Source: Micavibrio_C sp964577255
GTDB lineage: Bacteria; Pseudomonadota; Alphaproteobacteria; Micavibrionales; Micavibrionaceae
Direction of reading: 5' to 3'
Assembly: GCA_964577255.1 (NCBI GenBank)
Contig: CAZNYM010000007.1
Coordinates: forward strand, 1 to 64,000
Length of the DNA stretch: 64,000 nt
Positions 8,429 through 17,186 of the stretch are shown piece after piece (the stretch's first letter is position 1; the number at the start of each line of letters is the position of its first letter). A model generated the notes under the pieces. It saw only the letters and a list, made by a program, of their open reading frames with translations, was not told the DNA's origin and did not search any database. A program made the translations under genes and the position numbers.

Positions 8429-10232
8429 GTTCAAGCCAGCGGTTTTCGGTTTTATCGAGTTCGTCGCGCGCGCCCGCCAGGCGCGCGCCGGCGTTTTCAA
8501 AGGCTTCTTTATCGCGCGCGTATAAGTCCGGGTCGGCCAGAATATCCTCCAGCAGCTTGATCTCCTGTTCCAGCTTCACGATTTTATCCGGCAGATTGTC
8601 GAGCTCGTATTGCAGCTTGTAGGAAAGCTGGCGGCGCTCCTTTTTGGCGGCGGCGGGCGCCGATCCCCTTTCCTCTTCCCGGCGCCCGCTGACCTTCGCC
8701 GGTTCCGTCTGCGCCTTCAGATAGTCGCTGTAGCCGCCGATATGCCCTTCCACCCGCGCGTTGCCCTCGAAGGCCAAAATCTTGCTCACCGTCTGGTCGA
8801 GGAAGTCGCGGTCGTGCGACACCACGATCAGCGTGCCTTTATACTCGCTTAAAACCTGCTCGAGCATGTCGAGCGTGTCCATGTCGAGATCGTTGGTGGG
8901 TTCGTCCAGAATCAGCAGGTTGCCGGGATTGGCCAGGATGCGCGCGAGCATCAGGCGGTTTTTCTGCCCGCCCGACAGCGTGGCCACAGGCTGGTGCGCC
9001 TGGCCGGGGTCGAACATGAAATCCTTGAGATAACCCACCACATGGCGCGGCGTGCCGCGCACGTTGACATGGTCGCCGCCGCTCGGGCACAGCGTCTGCC
9101 ACAGCGATTTCTTCGGATCGAGGTCGCGGCGGTTCTGGTCGAAATAGGAAAGCTCGATATTGCGCGCGCGCTTGATAGTGCCGGCATCGGGCTCGAGCTC
9201 GCCCGTCAGCAGGCGCAGGAAGGTGGTCTTGCCCGAGCCGTTGCGGCCCAGCACGCCGATGCGGTCGCCGCGCAGCACGCGTAAATCGAACCCCTCGAGA
9301 ATCTTGATCGCCCGCTCGCCCTCGCCGAAGCTTTTGCCGACATTGCGGAACTGGGCCAGGATGCGGGTCTGATTGCCGTCGGTGTTCTCCATTTCCGGCA
9401 TCTCGACCTTGGCCATCATGCGGTTGAAGGCGTTGACGTCGCGCTTAAGCTTCTCGCGTTCCTCTTTCATCAGCTCGAGGCGGCGGACGTTGCGCTTGCG
9501 CCGCGCCTTCACCCCCTGGCGCGACCATTTGACCTCGACCTCGAGCATTTTCTCGCGGTTGCGCAGCTCGCGCTCCTCCTGCTCCAGCAATTGTTCGACC
9601 CATTCGTCGAAAAAGCCGAAGCCCCGGGGGCAGACACGCAGCTTTCCACGATCGAGCCAGAACACTTTCTGCGACACGTTCTCAAGGAATGTCTTGTCGT
9701 GGCTGACACACACAAGCGCGCCGCGCCATGCCACAAGATAATTTTCCAGCCATTCGATCACATGCAGGTCGAGGTGGTTGGTCGGCTCGTCCATCAGCAG
9801 GATATCGGGGCTTTCGACCAGCGCGCGGGCCAACGCCGCCCGGCGCAGCTGCCCGCCCGAGAGCGTTTCCATCAGCGCGCGCGGGTCGAGCTCGAGCGGC
9901 CGGATCACCATGTCGACCTTATAGGCGTTGCCGTCATGCTGCTCGTCGTCGGGCATTTCCGCGAACACGAAATCGAACACGCTCTGGCCGGGAACGGCCG
10001 CCACTTCCTGCTGCAGATAACCGACCTTGAGGCCGTCCTTGCGCCAGACCTTGCCATCGTCGGGCTCGAGCAGGCCGCGGATGATGTTCATAAGCGTGGT
10101 CTTGCCGGCGCCGTTCCTGCCGATCAGGCAGATCTTCTCGCCTTCATGAATGTTAAAGCTCAGCCCCGCGAACAAAGGCTGGTTGCCGAAGCCGAACGTG
10201 GCTTCCTGGACGCTGAGGAGAAGGGTGCTCAT
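8406..10232 (-). CDS. uup: ABC-F family ATPase, Uup type
   Basis: A 608-aa soluble protein with two ABC cassettes and no membrane segments. Cassette 1 has GRNGAGKTT, LSGGQLRRAALARAL and DEPTNHLD; cassette 2 has GRNGSGKTT, LSGGQKNRLMLARIL and DEPTNDLD. A Lys/Glu-rich linker lies between them. The C-terminal 75 residues form a coiled coil (KLQYELDNLPDKIVKLEQEI), which marks the Uup branch, linked to ribosome function and to binding branched DNA. The C terminus is encoded in the 23-bp overlap with the convergent upstream gene. Confidence 0.9.
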   Translation of the reverse strand: MSTLLLSVQEATFGFGNQPLFAGLSFNIHEGEKICLIGRNGAGKTTLMNIIRGLLEPDDGKVWRKDGLKVGYLQQEVAAVPGQSVFDFVFAEMPDDEQHDGNAYKVDMVIRPLELDPRALMETLSGGQLRRAALARALVESPDILLMDEPTNHLDLHVIEWLENYLVAWRGALVCVSHDKTFLENVSQKVFWLDRGKLRVCPRGFGFFDEWVEQLLEQEERELRNREKMLEVEVKWSRQGVKARRKRNVRRLELMKEEREKLKRDVNAFNRMMAKVEMPEMENTDGNQTRILAQFRNVGKSFGEGERAIKILEGFDLRVLRGDRIGVLGRNGSGKTTFLRLLTGELEPDAGTIKRARNIELSYFDQNRRDLDPKKSLWQTLCPSGGDHVNVRGTPRHVVGYLKDFMFDPGQAHQPVATLSGGQKNRLMLARILANPGNLLILDEPTNDLDMDTLDMLEQVLSEYKGTLIVVSHDRDFLDQTVSKILAFEGNARVEGHIGGYSDYLKAQTEPAKVSGRREEERGSAPAAAKKERRQLSYKLQYELDNLPDKIVKLEQEIKLLEDILADPDLYARDKEAFENAGARLAGARDELDKTENRWLELTQAAEA

Positions 10233-10266
10233 GGGGCATGGTTATAACCACACCTCGGCATAAAAA

Positions 10267-10563
10267 CTACTGCCGAGTTCGCGATGTGATTCGGTAGATG
10301 TACACATGGAGAGAACGGTTAGAACCTCCGCCCGGTCCCCCCTTTGTGCCTTTGCCTTCGGTAAAGAAAATCTCCGCATATCTAGCGGTCTCATGATTTT
10401 TGGCCAAGCAAGACCTCCACGAATTTGAGGTTCTATCGACACCATGGTCTTGAAACAACCGCTGTTCGTCATCTTCGGCGATTCCAACGTAGTAATCTCC
10501 CGGCTCACCGCCGTCTTCTTCTATAAAGGCCAGCAAAAAAGCGATGATTTTGTCGTAATCCAT
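10267..10563 (-). CDS. Small GIY-YIG-like protein
   Basis: A 98-aa protein; the start is the ATG after AGGGAG, and a longer frame upstream lacks support. DYYVGIAEDDEQRLFQDHGV has the spacing of the second half of a GIY-YIG nuclease (Y-x-G-I, R-L, H). ARYAEIFFTEGKGTKGGPGG could carry the catalytic Glu, and it ends LHVYIYRITSRTRQ. The first GIY strand is not evident. The gene is A+T-richer than its neighbours and stands alone between uup and prpD, which suggests transfer. Function is unproven. Confidence 0.6.
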   Translation of the reverse strand: MDYDKIIAFLLAFIEEDGGEPGDYYVGIAEDDEQRLFQDHGVDRTSNSWRSCLAKNHETARYAEIFFTEGKGTKGGPGGGSNRSLHVYIYRITSRTRQ

Positions 10564-10680
10564 AACTAAAGACTCCCTGTCCTGTGTTGTTTTATGTTCC
10601 TTCGATAACACAAAGAGGGCCTAAAGCAAGAATAAAATAATACAAAAAAAGAACACTGTGGATAGTTTACGAACAAAAAG

Positions 10681-12096
10681 TTACATCCATGCCCCCACGA
10701 AATCCCGCACGCTCATGGCCTCGAGCTTCTTCTGATCCGCGCACAGGGCGATGATTTTTTCGGCCTGTGCGGGCTTATAGTGCGCTTTGAGCGCCGCCTG
10801 GAACTTGGCCTCTAGCAAGGGAATACCATCTTTGCGCCGGCGGCGGTGGCCGATGGGATATTCGATCTCCACGCGTTCGGTCTTGCTGCCGTCCTTAAAG
10901 AAAATCTGCATGGCGTTGGCGATACTGCGCTTGTCCGGTTCATGATATTCGGCGCTGTAGCGTTTATCCTCCATTACCTCCATTTTAGCGCGCAGGGCGT
11001 CGATGCGCGGATCGGCGGCGGCATTGTCTTCATAGTCTTCGGCCACGAGGCTGCCCTTGATCAAGGGCACCGCCACCATGTATTGCAGGCAATGGTCGCG
11101 GTCGGCCGGATTGTGCAACGGCCCGGTCTTGCTGATGATGCGGATGGCGGCTTCGTGTGTCGTCAGCACGATTTTTTCGATGTCGTCCAGGCGGCCCTTC
11201 ACCTGCGGATGCAGCCTGACCGCGCATTCCACCGCCGTCTGGCTGTGGAATTCGGCCGGATAGGAAATCTTGAACAGCACGTTTTCCATGACGTAGCTGC
11301 CGTAGGGGCGCTGGAATGTAAACGGCCGGCCCTTGAACAGCACGTCGTAAAAGCCCCATTGGGGCGCGGTCAGCACGCCGGGATAGCCGATCTCGCCCGA
11401 AAGCACGATCATCGCCAGGCGCACGGCGCGGCTGGTGGCGTCGCCGGCGGCCCAGCTTTTGCGCGGCCCGGCGTTGGGAGCATGGCGGTAAGTGCGCAGG
11501 CTTTGCCCGTCGACAAAGGCGTGCGAAAGCGCATCGACGATCTGGGCGTGCGTGCCGCCCAGCATCTTCGTGGCCAGCGCCGTGGAAGCGACCTTGACCA
11601 GCACGACGTGATCGAGCCCGACTTTATTGAAGGAATTTTCGAGCGCCAGGCAGCCCTGGATCTCGTGCGCCTTGATCATGGCGGTGAGGACGTCGCGTAT
11701 GGTCACGCCCGGCACCGTCTGCGCCACGCTCAGGATCGCGCCCAGATTGTCGGAGGGGTGCCCCCACTCGGCCGCCAGCCAGGTATCGTTGAAATCAAGC
11801 CAGCGGATCATGCAGCCGATGTCGAACGCGCCCTTGACGGGATCCAGCACATCGGCCCGTCCCGGCACGCGCACGCCGCCCGGCACGATTGTCCCCGGCA
11901 CCACCGGCCCCAGCATCTTGACACAGGCGGGGAACTTGAGCGCCATCAGGCCGCAGGCCAGCGTATCCATCAGGCAGTAACGCGCGGTCTGGTACGCTTC
12001 CGCGCTCGTCACCTTATATTGCGTGACGTAATCAGCGATATCGGTCAGCACCTTGTCCGGCGCGGGCCGGTTGTTGAGATCGACGTTGGCGGACAT
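10681..12096 (-). CDS. prpD: 2-Methylcitrate dehydratase PrpD
   Basis: A 471-aa MmgE/PrpD-family enzyme that dehydrates 2-methylcitrate to 2-methyl-cis-aconitate in the methylcitrate cycle. Visible signatures are RWLDFNDTWLAAEWGHPSDN, VVLVKVASTALATKMLGGT and SYPAEFHSQTAVECAV. The length fits PrpD (about 480 aa). The ATG follows AAGGAAG that overlaps the end of prpC, and the stop-to-start gap is only 2 bp, so prpB-prpC-prpD is one operon. The downstream 117 bp are A+T-rich without a clear terminator hairpin. Confidence 0.95.
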   Translation of the reverse strand: MSANVDLNNRPAPDKVLTDIADYVTQYKVTSAEAYQTARYCLMDTLACGLMALKFPACVKMLGPVVPGTIVPGGVRVPGRADVLDPVKGAFDIGCMIRWLDFNDTWLAAEWGHPSDNLGAILSVAQTVPGVTIRDVLTAMIKAHEIQGCLALENSFNKVGLDHVVLVKVASTALATKMLGGTHAQIVDALSHAFVDGQSLRTYRHAPNAGPRKSWAAGDATSRAVRLAMIVLSGEIGYPGVLTAPQWGFYDVLFKGRPFTFQRPYGSYVMENVLFKISYPAEFHSQTAVECAVRLHPQVKGRLDDIEKIVLTTHEAAIRIISKTGPLHNPADRDHCLQYMVAVPLIKGSLVAEDYEDNAAADPRIDALRAKMEVMEDKRYSAEYHEPDKRSIANAMQIFFKDGSKTERVEIEYPIGHRRRRKDGIPLLEAKFQAALKAHYKPAQAEKIIALCADQKKLEAMSVRDFVGAWM

Positions 12097-12098
12097 TG

Positions 12099-13244
12099 TT
12101 ACTTCCTTTTTTCAACCGGCACGAAAGCGCGCGTCCCCGGGCCGATGTAATCAGCGTTGGGGCGGATCAGCTTGTTGTTGCCGCGCTGCTCCATCATGTG
12201 CGCGGCCCAGCCGGAAATGCGGCTCATGACAAACACGGGCGTGAACATGGGCGTGGGCACGCCCATCAGGTGATAGCTCGAGGCGCTGTAGAAATCGAGA
12301 TTAGGGAACAGGTGCTTTTCATCCCACATCAGTTTTTCGATCGCTTCCGACACGGGATAGAGCGTTGTATTGCCGACGTCCTCCGCCAGTTTTTTCGACC
12401 AGGCCTTGATGACCACGTTGCGCGGATCGGCTTCGGTGTAGACGCGGTGGCCGAATCCCATGATCAGCTGTTTCTGCGCCATCATCGCCTTCACGCCCGC
12501 CACGGCCTCGGCGGGGGTTTTGAATTTCTGGATCAGCTCCATCGCCGCTTCGTTGGCGCCACCGTGCAGGGGGCCGCGCAGCGCGCCGATCGCCCCCGTC
12601 ACGCCGGAATAAAAATCGGCGAGCGTCGAAGTGATGGTGCGCGCCGCGAAGGTGGAAGCGTTGAATTCATGTTCGGCATAAAGAATGAGCGAAACATTCA
12701 TCGCCTTTTTATGCAGCGCCGAAGGCGCGCGGCCATGCAGGAGCGTAAGGAAATGATCGGCGATGCCCTCGCCCGCGCTCTGGCAGTCGATGCGGACACC
12801 CTCGCGGCCCCATTTCCACCAATAGACAAGAATGGCCGGATAAAGCGCCAGCAGCCGGTCGGTGACGGCGTATTGATCGTGCATAGGCCCTTCGGGCTCG
12901 AGCGTGCCCAGGAACGAGGTGGCGGTGCGCATCACATCCATCGGGTGCGCTTCCATAGGAATCAGCTCGAGCATCGCCTTGAGCCCAGCGGGCAGTTCGC
13001 GCAACGCGCGCAGGCGGGATTTATAATCCGCCAGCTGCGCCGCATTCGGCAGGTCGCCGTGGATCAGCAGGTAAGCGACTTCCTCGAATGCAGCATGCTC
13101 CGCCAGATCGTATATCGAATAGCCGCGATATTCCAGCGTGTGTGCACCGCCCGCCGCGGAAATCTTCGTCTCGCCCGCCACTACGCCGGCAAGACCTCCC
13201 GTTTTCTTCTTTACAGGCGCGGCTTCGGCGGCATTCGTTCCCAT
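12099..13244 (-). CDS. prpC: 2-Methylcitrate synthase
   Basis: A 381-aa citrate-synthase-fold enzyme that condenses propionyl-CoA with oxaloacetate. It shows GGLAGVVAGETKIS and LEYRGYSIYDLAEHA near the N terminus, LRGPLHGGANEAAMELI with an active-site His, and GFGHRVYTEADPR with the second His. The PrpC-type short length and its position between prpB and prpD separate it from a housekeeping GltA. The start overlaps the prpB stop by one base (TAATG), with GGAAGG just upstream. Confidence 0.95.
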   Translation of the reverse strand: MGTNAAEAAPVKKKTGGLAGVVAGETKISAAGGAHTLEYRGYSIYDLAEHAAFEEVAYLLIHGDLPNAAQLADYKSRLRALRELPAGLKAMLELIPMEAHPMDVMRTATSFLGTLEPEGPMHDQYAVTDRLLALYPAILVYWWKWGREGVRIDCQSAGEGIADHFLTLLHGRAPSALHKKAMNVSLILYAEHEFNASTFAARTITSTLADFYSGVTGAIGALRGPLHGGANEAAMELIQKFKTPAEAVAGVKAMMAQKQLIMGFGHRVYTEADPRNVVIKAWSKKLAEDVGNTTLYPVSEAIEKLMWDEKHLFPNLDFYSASSYHLMGVPTPMFTPVFVMSRISGWAAHMMEQRGNNKLIRPNADYIGPGTRAFVPVEKRK

Positions 13245-14110
13245 TATTTTTCCTTCCCGAACAGTTTATCGAGTTTCTTTTCGTAATCGTAATAATCGAG
13301 CGCCTGATACAGCTCCTCGCGCGTCTGCATCGTTTCCACCACGGCTTTCTGCGTGCCGTCGCGGCGGATAGCGGCATACACGTTCTCGGCGGCGCGGGCG
13401 GCGGCGCGGAAGGCGCTTAAGGGATACAGCGCCATGTCGACGCCCGCTTTGGCCAGCTGCGCTGTAGTGTAGTATTCGGTCTTGCCGAATTCAGTGAGGT
13501 TGGCCAGCAACGGCACCTTCACGGCGTCCTTGATCTTCTTGTAGTGATCAAGGTCGGTCATCGCCTCGGCAAAGATCATGTCGGCGCCACAGGCCACGTA
13601 ATGGGCGCAGCGCTCGATCACGCCCGCCAGCCCCTCGCCCGCCAGCGCGTCGCTGCGGGCCATGATGAGAAGGTCGGAACGGGCATCGACCGCCGCCTTG
13701 ATGCGATCGCCCATTTCATGTTTATCAACCAGCTCTTTGCCCGGGCGGTGGCCGCAGCGTTTCTGGCTGACCTGATCCTCGATATGCACGCAGGCGACGC
13801 CCGCGCGCTCCATCTCCTTCACCGTCCGAGCGATGTTGAACGCGCCGCCCCAGCCGGTGTCGATATCAACGAGCAGCGGCAAGCCGACCCGGCCGGCGAT
13901 GCGCCGCGCGTCTTCGATCACATCGTTGAGCGTGGTGACCGCCAGATCCGGCAGCCCGAGCGAAGCATTGGCCACGCCCGCGCCAGACAGGTAAAGCGCC
14001 CGAAACCCCGCCCGCTGCGCCAAAAGCGCGTGATAGGCGTTGGTGGCCCCGGCGATCTGCAGCGGCTTTTCAGCCTTGAGGGCGTTTTTGAAATTCTGCG
14101 CGGGAGTCAT
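13244..14110 (-). CDS. prpB: Methylisocitrate lyase
   Basis: A 288-aa isocitrate-lyase-superfamily enzyme splitting 2-methylisocitrate into pyruvate and succinate. The active-site loop QKRCGHRPGKELV with the catalytic Cys, the metal site VDIDTGWGG and HIEDQ are all present. It is first in the prpBCD operon; AGGAG lies about 12 bases before the ATG. The 189-bp region upstream is A+T-rich and carries an imperfect inverted repeat and the shared 12-base motif noted separately. No PrpR-type regulator gene lies in the window. Confidence 0.95.
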   Translation of the reverse strand: MTPAQNFKNALKAEKPLQIAGATNAYHALLAQRAGFRALYLSGAGVANASLGLPDLAVTTLNDVIEDARRIAGRVGLPLLVDIDTGWGGAFNIARTVKEMERAGVACVHIEDQVSQKRCGHRPGKELVDKHEMGDRIKAAVDARSDLLIMARSDALAGEGLAGVIERCAHYVACGADMIFAEAMTDLDHYKKIKDAVKVPLLANLTEFGKTEYYTTAQLAKAGVDMALYPLSAFRAAARAAENVYAAIRRDGTQKAVVETMQTREELYQALDYYDYEKKLDKLFGKEK

Positions 14111-14143
14111 GGTCGGCTTTTTCTCCTAACCCGCTGATAGTAA

Positions 14144-14155
14144 ATATTTTTCAGA
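14144..14155 (-). promoter_or_regulatory. 12-base motif upstream of prpB
   Basis: The plus strand reads TATTTTTCAGAA (TTCTGAAAAATA towards prpB), about 34-45 bases before the prpB ATG. The same 12 bases recur upstream of the dehydrogenase gene at 15133 and upstream of fliL at 51293. No known regulator is assigned. Confidence 0.35.
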
Positions 14156-14299
14156 AACCCTGCCAGAGGCTAATTTTATATACATAATATTAGCTTTATG
14201 TTATTTTGTGTCCATATTTCAAAGTCAGATAAAGAAGAAATCGCGGCGCGCGAGGCGTCACTCAAGGCCGCACTGGCATAAGGAACTTTCGGCTTTCCC

Positions 14300-15052
14300 C
14301 TACTTCGCCGTCAGCCGCGACGCGCCGTCGAGGCGGACCACGGTGCCGTTGAGATAGGCGTTTTCCGCGATATGCAGCGCCAGTTTCGCGAATTCCTCCG
14401 GCCGCGCCATACGCGGCGGGAACGGGATGTTGGCGGCGATGCTGTCCTGCAGCTCCTGCGAAATCGTGCCGATCATCGGCGTCTGCACCGCGCCGGGCGC
14501 GATTGCCATCACGCGGATACCGAGCCTGCCCAGGTCGCGCGCCGCCGGCAAAGTCATGCCGACGATCCCACCCTTGGAGGCGCTATAGGCCACCTGGCCG
14601 ATCTGCCCCTCGAACGCAGCGATGGAAGCAGCGTTGATGATCACGCCACGCTCCCCGTCTTCGCCCCGCGGGTCGAGCTTTGCCATCTCCCCCGCCGCCA
14701 GCCGCATGGTGTTATAGGTGCCGGCCAGGTTGACGTTGATCACTTTCATGAAATGGGCCAGGTCGGCCGGGCCGTCCTTGCCGACGAGGCGCTTGCCGAT
14801 CAGCACGCCCGCACAGTTCACCAGCACGCGCGGCGCGCCGGTCTCCTCAAGCGCGGCCTTCACGCTCGCTTCATCCGTAACATCGCAGGAAAAAGCCCGG
14901 CCGCCGGTTTCCTTCGCCACGGCTTCCGCCGCCGGCAGGTTCATGTCCCACAGCGCGACTTTGGCTCCGGCCGCCGCGAACGCGCGGGCCGTCGCCGCCC
15001 CCATGCCGGAACCGCCGCCCGTGATCGCCACCGTCTGGCCCCTGATATCCAT
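14300..15052 (-). CDS. HSD10-like short-chain dehydrogenase (3-hydroxyacyl-CoA type)
   Basis: A 250-aa SDR. The NAD site is TGGGSGMGAATA, followed by NCAGVL; the catalytic Ser is in INAASIAAFEGQ and the YSASKGG stretch holds Tyr and Lys. MAIAPGAVQTPMI follows. The long GEDGERGVIINAASIA insertion and the ending RLDGASRL are typical of 3-hydroxyacyl-CoA / 2-methyl-3-hydroxybutyryl-CoA dehydrogenase type 2, an isoleucine-breakdown enzyme. The ATG at 15052 is used because the frame upstream of it is Ser/Arg-rich and lacks SDR sequence. It lies 190 bp upstream of prpB on the same strand; isoleucine breakdown ends in propionyl-CoA, which the prp enzymes consume. Confidence 0.85.
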   Translation of the reverse strand: MDIRGQTVAITGGGSGMGAATARAFAAAGAKVALWDMNLPAAEAVAKETGGRAFSCDVTDEASVKAALEETGAPRVLVNCAGVLIGKRLVGKDGPADLAHFMKVINVNLAGTYNTMRLAAGEMAKLDPRGEDGERGVIINAASIAAFEGQIGQVAYSASKGGIVGMTLPAARDLGRLGIRVMAIAPGAVQTPMIGTISQELQDSIAANIPFPPRMARPEEFAKLALHIAENAYLNGTVVRLDGASRLTAK

Positions 15053-15132
15053 GCCGAACCTGCCTGAAAAAGAAGAACGTGAACGCTTAACACTATGATT
15101 TTTAAGGGAAATGGCCAAGGGCAAAAGATTTG

Positions 15133-15145
15133 TATTTTTCAGAAT
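15133..15145 (-). promoter_or_regulatory. 12-base motif upstream of the HSD10-like gene
   Basis: TATTTTTCAGAAT on the plus strand, about 81-93 bases before the dehydrogenase ATG. The first 12 bases match the copies before prpB and fliL exactly, in the same orientation relative to the gene. It lies in the 140-bp divergent spacer shared with the small gene at 15193. Confidence 0.35.
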
Positions 15146-15192
15146 ATAGACATATACTCGAGTGACGCTAAAGAACAGTTAGGCAAGTTTCC

Positions 15193-15558
15193 ATGACCAT
15201 CCTCTTCGATTTCAACAGAACCGGCGTCGAGGCGCTCCTGTTTCGTTACGGCAGCGAAGATGTCCCGAATGTGGGCGTATGCCTGGGGATCGCCATAGAA
15301 GACGTCCTGAAGGAAGCGGGAGTAGCGTGGCGCAAGGTTGAAGACCCGATTGCTGAAAGTAAAGGCACCGCACGCGAAAACGGTGGCTACCGCCTGGAGC
15401 TGGTTTTTTCGAGCGCGGCGCTGGACGTTCTCAATGACCGTTCGCGGGGCCGCGGCGCTGTGCCTTATCTGCAGGAAACACTGGATTCGGAATGGACACT
15501 GGGGAATCGCCTCTGGAAATGGCTGGACGGTCAGGTAAAAGTCCTGAGCGTATCATAG
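15193..15558 (+). CDS. Hypothetical protein
   Basis: A 121-aa protein with no recognised family. It has no signal peptide or membrane helix and a mixed alpha/beta composition: it starts MTILFDFNRTGVEALLFRYG, is rich in Val/Ile strands in the middle and ends WLDGQVKVLSVS. The ribosome site before the ATG is weak. It is divergent from the HSD10-like dehydrogenase and followed after 104 bp by another small unknown on the same strand. Codon use resembles neighbouring genes, which supports it as real. Confidence 0.6.
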   Translation: MTILFDFNRTGVEALLFRYGSEDVPNVGVCLGIAIEDVLKEAGVAWRKVEDPIAESKGTARENGGYRLELVFSSAALDVLNDRSRGRGAVPYLQETLDSEWTLGNRLWKWLDGQVKVLSVS

Positions 15559-15662
15559 CGTAACACATTGATATTATTATATAATTTTCTGTAACTTTCT
15601 TTTAGGCCTGTTTTGGTATTATAAAGCGTTCCGCGTGTGTAACCCTTTAAGGACAACCTGAA

Positions 15663-16034
15663 ATGAGATTTACCGAGAGCGAGAAGAGACTGCTTTCCAC
15701 CAAACTGATCCGCGCCATGGATGATGCAGTCGGGCGTACCCCGCAGGGCCTGAAAATAGAAGATTACCAGTCGGAAAACGGGTCCTTCACGATCGGCGAT
15801 ACACGCGTAGCTATCAGCGTCCGCCCTACCAATTTCGTGGAAAAAATTTTTAATGGCGGTGCAAAAATGGTGGCCGTGGCTTTCGTGCAGACGGATGAAG
15901 GTCCTACCCCTCTCTCCTCCATCGAGGTTGTCGCCCAAGAATTCCTCAAATCCGACGAAGAAATGGGCAAAGCCGGCGAAAGAATTTATCGCACTCTCAA
16001 CACCACGCGCTTGCCAGGCAATCAGATAGCTTAA
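15663..16034 (+). CDS. Hypothetical protein
   Basis: A 123-aa soluble protein that I cannot assign. It begins MRFTESEKRLLSTKLIRAMD, has a central basic/strand-rich part and a helical C terminus. AAGGA precedes the ATG and a TATTAT-like promoter box is visible about 40 bases upstream. Its TAA shares the bases TTAA (16031-16034) with the stop of the convergent thiolase gene. Confidence 0.6.
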   Translation: MRFTESEKRLLSTKLIRAMDDAVGRTPQGLKIEDYQSENGSFTIGDTRVAISVRPTNFVEKIFNGGAKMVAVAFVQTDEGPTPLSSIEVVAQEFLKSDEEMGKAGERIYRTLNTTRLPGNQIA

Positions 16035-17182
16035 CGCTCGACCGCCAGCGCCACCGCTTCGCCGCCGCCGATGCACAGCGCGGCCATGCCGCGTTTCTTG
16101 TCGTATTTTTCAAGCGCCGCGATCAGCGTCACCAGCACCCGCGCGCCCGAAGCGCCGATGGGATGGCCCAGCGCGCAGGCGCCGCCGTGGACGTTCACTT
16201 TCTCATGCGGCAGATTCAGGTCCTTCATCGCCGCCATCGTCACCACGGCGAAGGCTTCGTTGATCTCGAACAGATCGACATCCTTGAAGCCCCAGCCGGT
16301 TTTTTCCGACAGCGTCTTCAGTGCGCCCACGGGCGCGGTAGTGAACCAGGACGGGTCCTGGGCGAACGTGGCGTGACCTTTGATGGTCGCCAGGATTTTA
16401 TGATTGCCTTTCTGCGCCTGACTCCGGCGCATCAGCACAAGCGCGGCCGCGCCGTCGGAGATTGAGCTGGCGTTCGCCGCCGTTACGGTGCCGTCGGGCT
16501 TGAAGGCGGGCTTGAGTGTCGGTATTTTGTCGGGCTTGGCCTTGCCAGGCTGCTCATCGATGGCGATGGTCCTGTCTTTGACCGTCACCGGCGCGATCTC
16601 GGCGCTGAAATCCGCCTTCTGCGCCCGCGCCAGCGATTCAAGCGCGAATTCGTCCTGTGCCACGCGGGTGAAGCCGTATTTCTCGGCGCATAATTCGGCG
16701 AACACGCCCATCAGCTTGCCCTTGTCGTAGGCGTCCTCGAGCCCGTCGAAAAACATGTGATCGACCACCTGCCCGTGCCCCATGCGCAGTCCCGCGCGCG
16801 CCTTGGGCAGCAGATAAGGCGCGTTGGTCATGCTTTCCATGCCGCCCGCGACCATGATTTTGTTGTCACCAGCCCGCAGCAGGTCGTGCGCCAGCATCAC
16901 GGCCTTAAGGCCCGAGCCGCACATTTTATTGACCGTCGTGCTGCCGGTAGAAGCCGGAAGCCCCGCGCCCAAAGCCGCCTGGCGTGCCGGCGCCTGGCCC
17001 TGCCCTGCCGAAAGCACATTGCCCATGATGACTTCGTCGATCGCGGGATTCCCGCTGCGCTCGCAAGCGGCGCGGATGGCGGCCGCCCCCAGCTGCGCCG
17101 CGCTCAGTGCCGCAAAATCGCCCTGAAAGCCGCCCATGGGCGTACGGGCCATGCCGGTTATCACTATCGGATCGTCACTCAT
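16031..17182 (-). CDS. Acetyl-CoA acetyltransferase (thiolase)
   Basis: A 383-aa biosynthetic/degradative-type thiolase. The acyl-accepting Cys88 is in NKMCGSGLKAVM, the active-site Asn/His region is EINEAFAV and GGACALGHPIGASGARVL, and the second Cys is in AALCIGGGEAVAL. The length is typical (about 390). It interconverts acetoacetyl-CoA and two acetyl-CoA, or cleaves 2-methylacetoacetyl-CoA in isoleucine breakdown; which is favoured cannot be told. It starts 4 bp after the methyltransferase gene with GAGAGG upstream, so the pair is probably one transcript. No phaB or phaC is nearby. Confidence 0.92.
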   Translation of the reverse strand: MSDDPIVITGMARTPMGGFQGDFAALSAAQLGAAAIRAACERSGNPAIDEVIMGNVLSAGQGQAPARQAALGAGLPASTGSTTVNKMCGSGLKAVMLAHDLLRAGDNKIMVAGGMESMTNAPYLLPKARAGLRMGHGQVVDHMFFDGLEDAYDKGKLMGVFAELCAEKYGFTRVAQDEFALESLARAQKADFSAEIAPVTVKDRTIAIDEQPGKAKPDKIPTLKPAFKPDGTVTAANASSISDGAAALVLMRRSQAQKGNHKILATIKGHATFAQDPSWFTTAPVGALKTLSEKTGWGFKDVDLFEINEAFAVVTMAAMKDLNLPHEKVNVHGGACALGHPIGASGARVLVTLIAALEKYDKKRGMAALCIGGGEAVALAVER

Positions 17183-17186
17183 ATCG

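Noticed and set aside
14198..14281. 28-codon frame (MLFCVHISKSDKEE...) between the HSD10-like gene and prpB
   Set aside because: Short, without a ribosome site, and on the strand opposite to both genes. It could be the remnant of a lost gene but there is no support.
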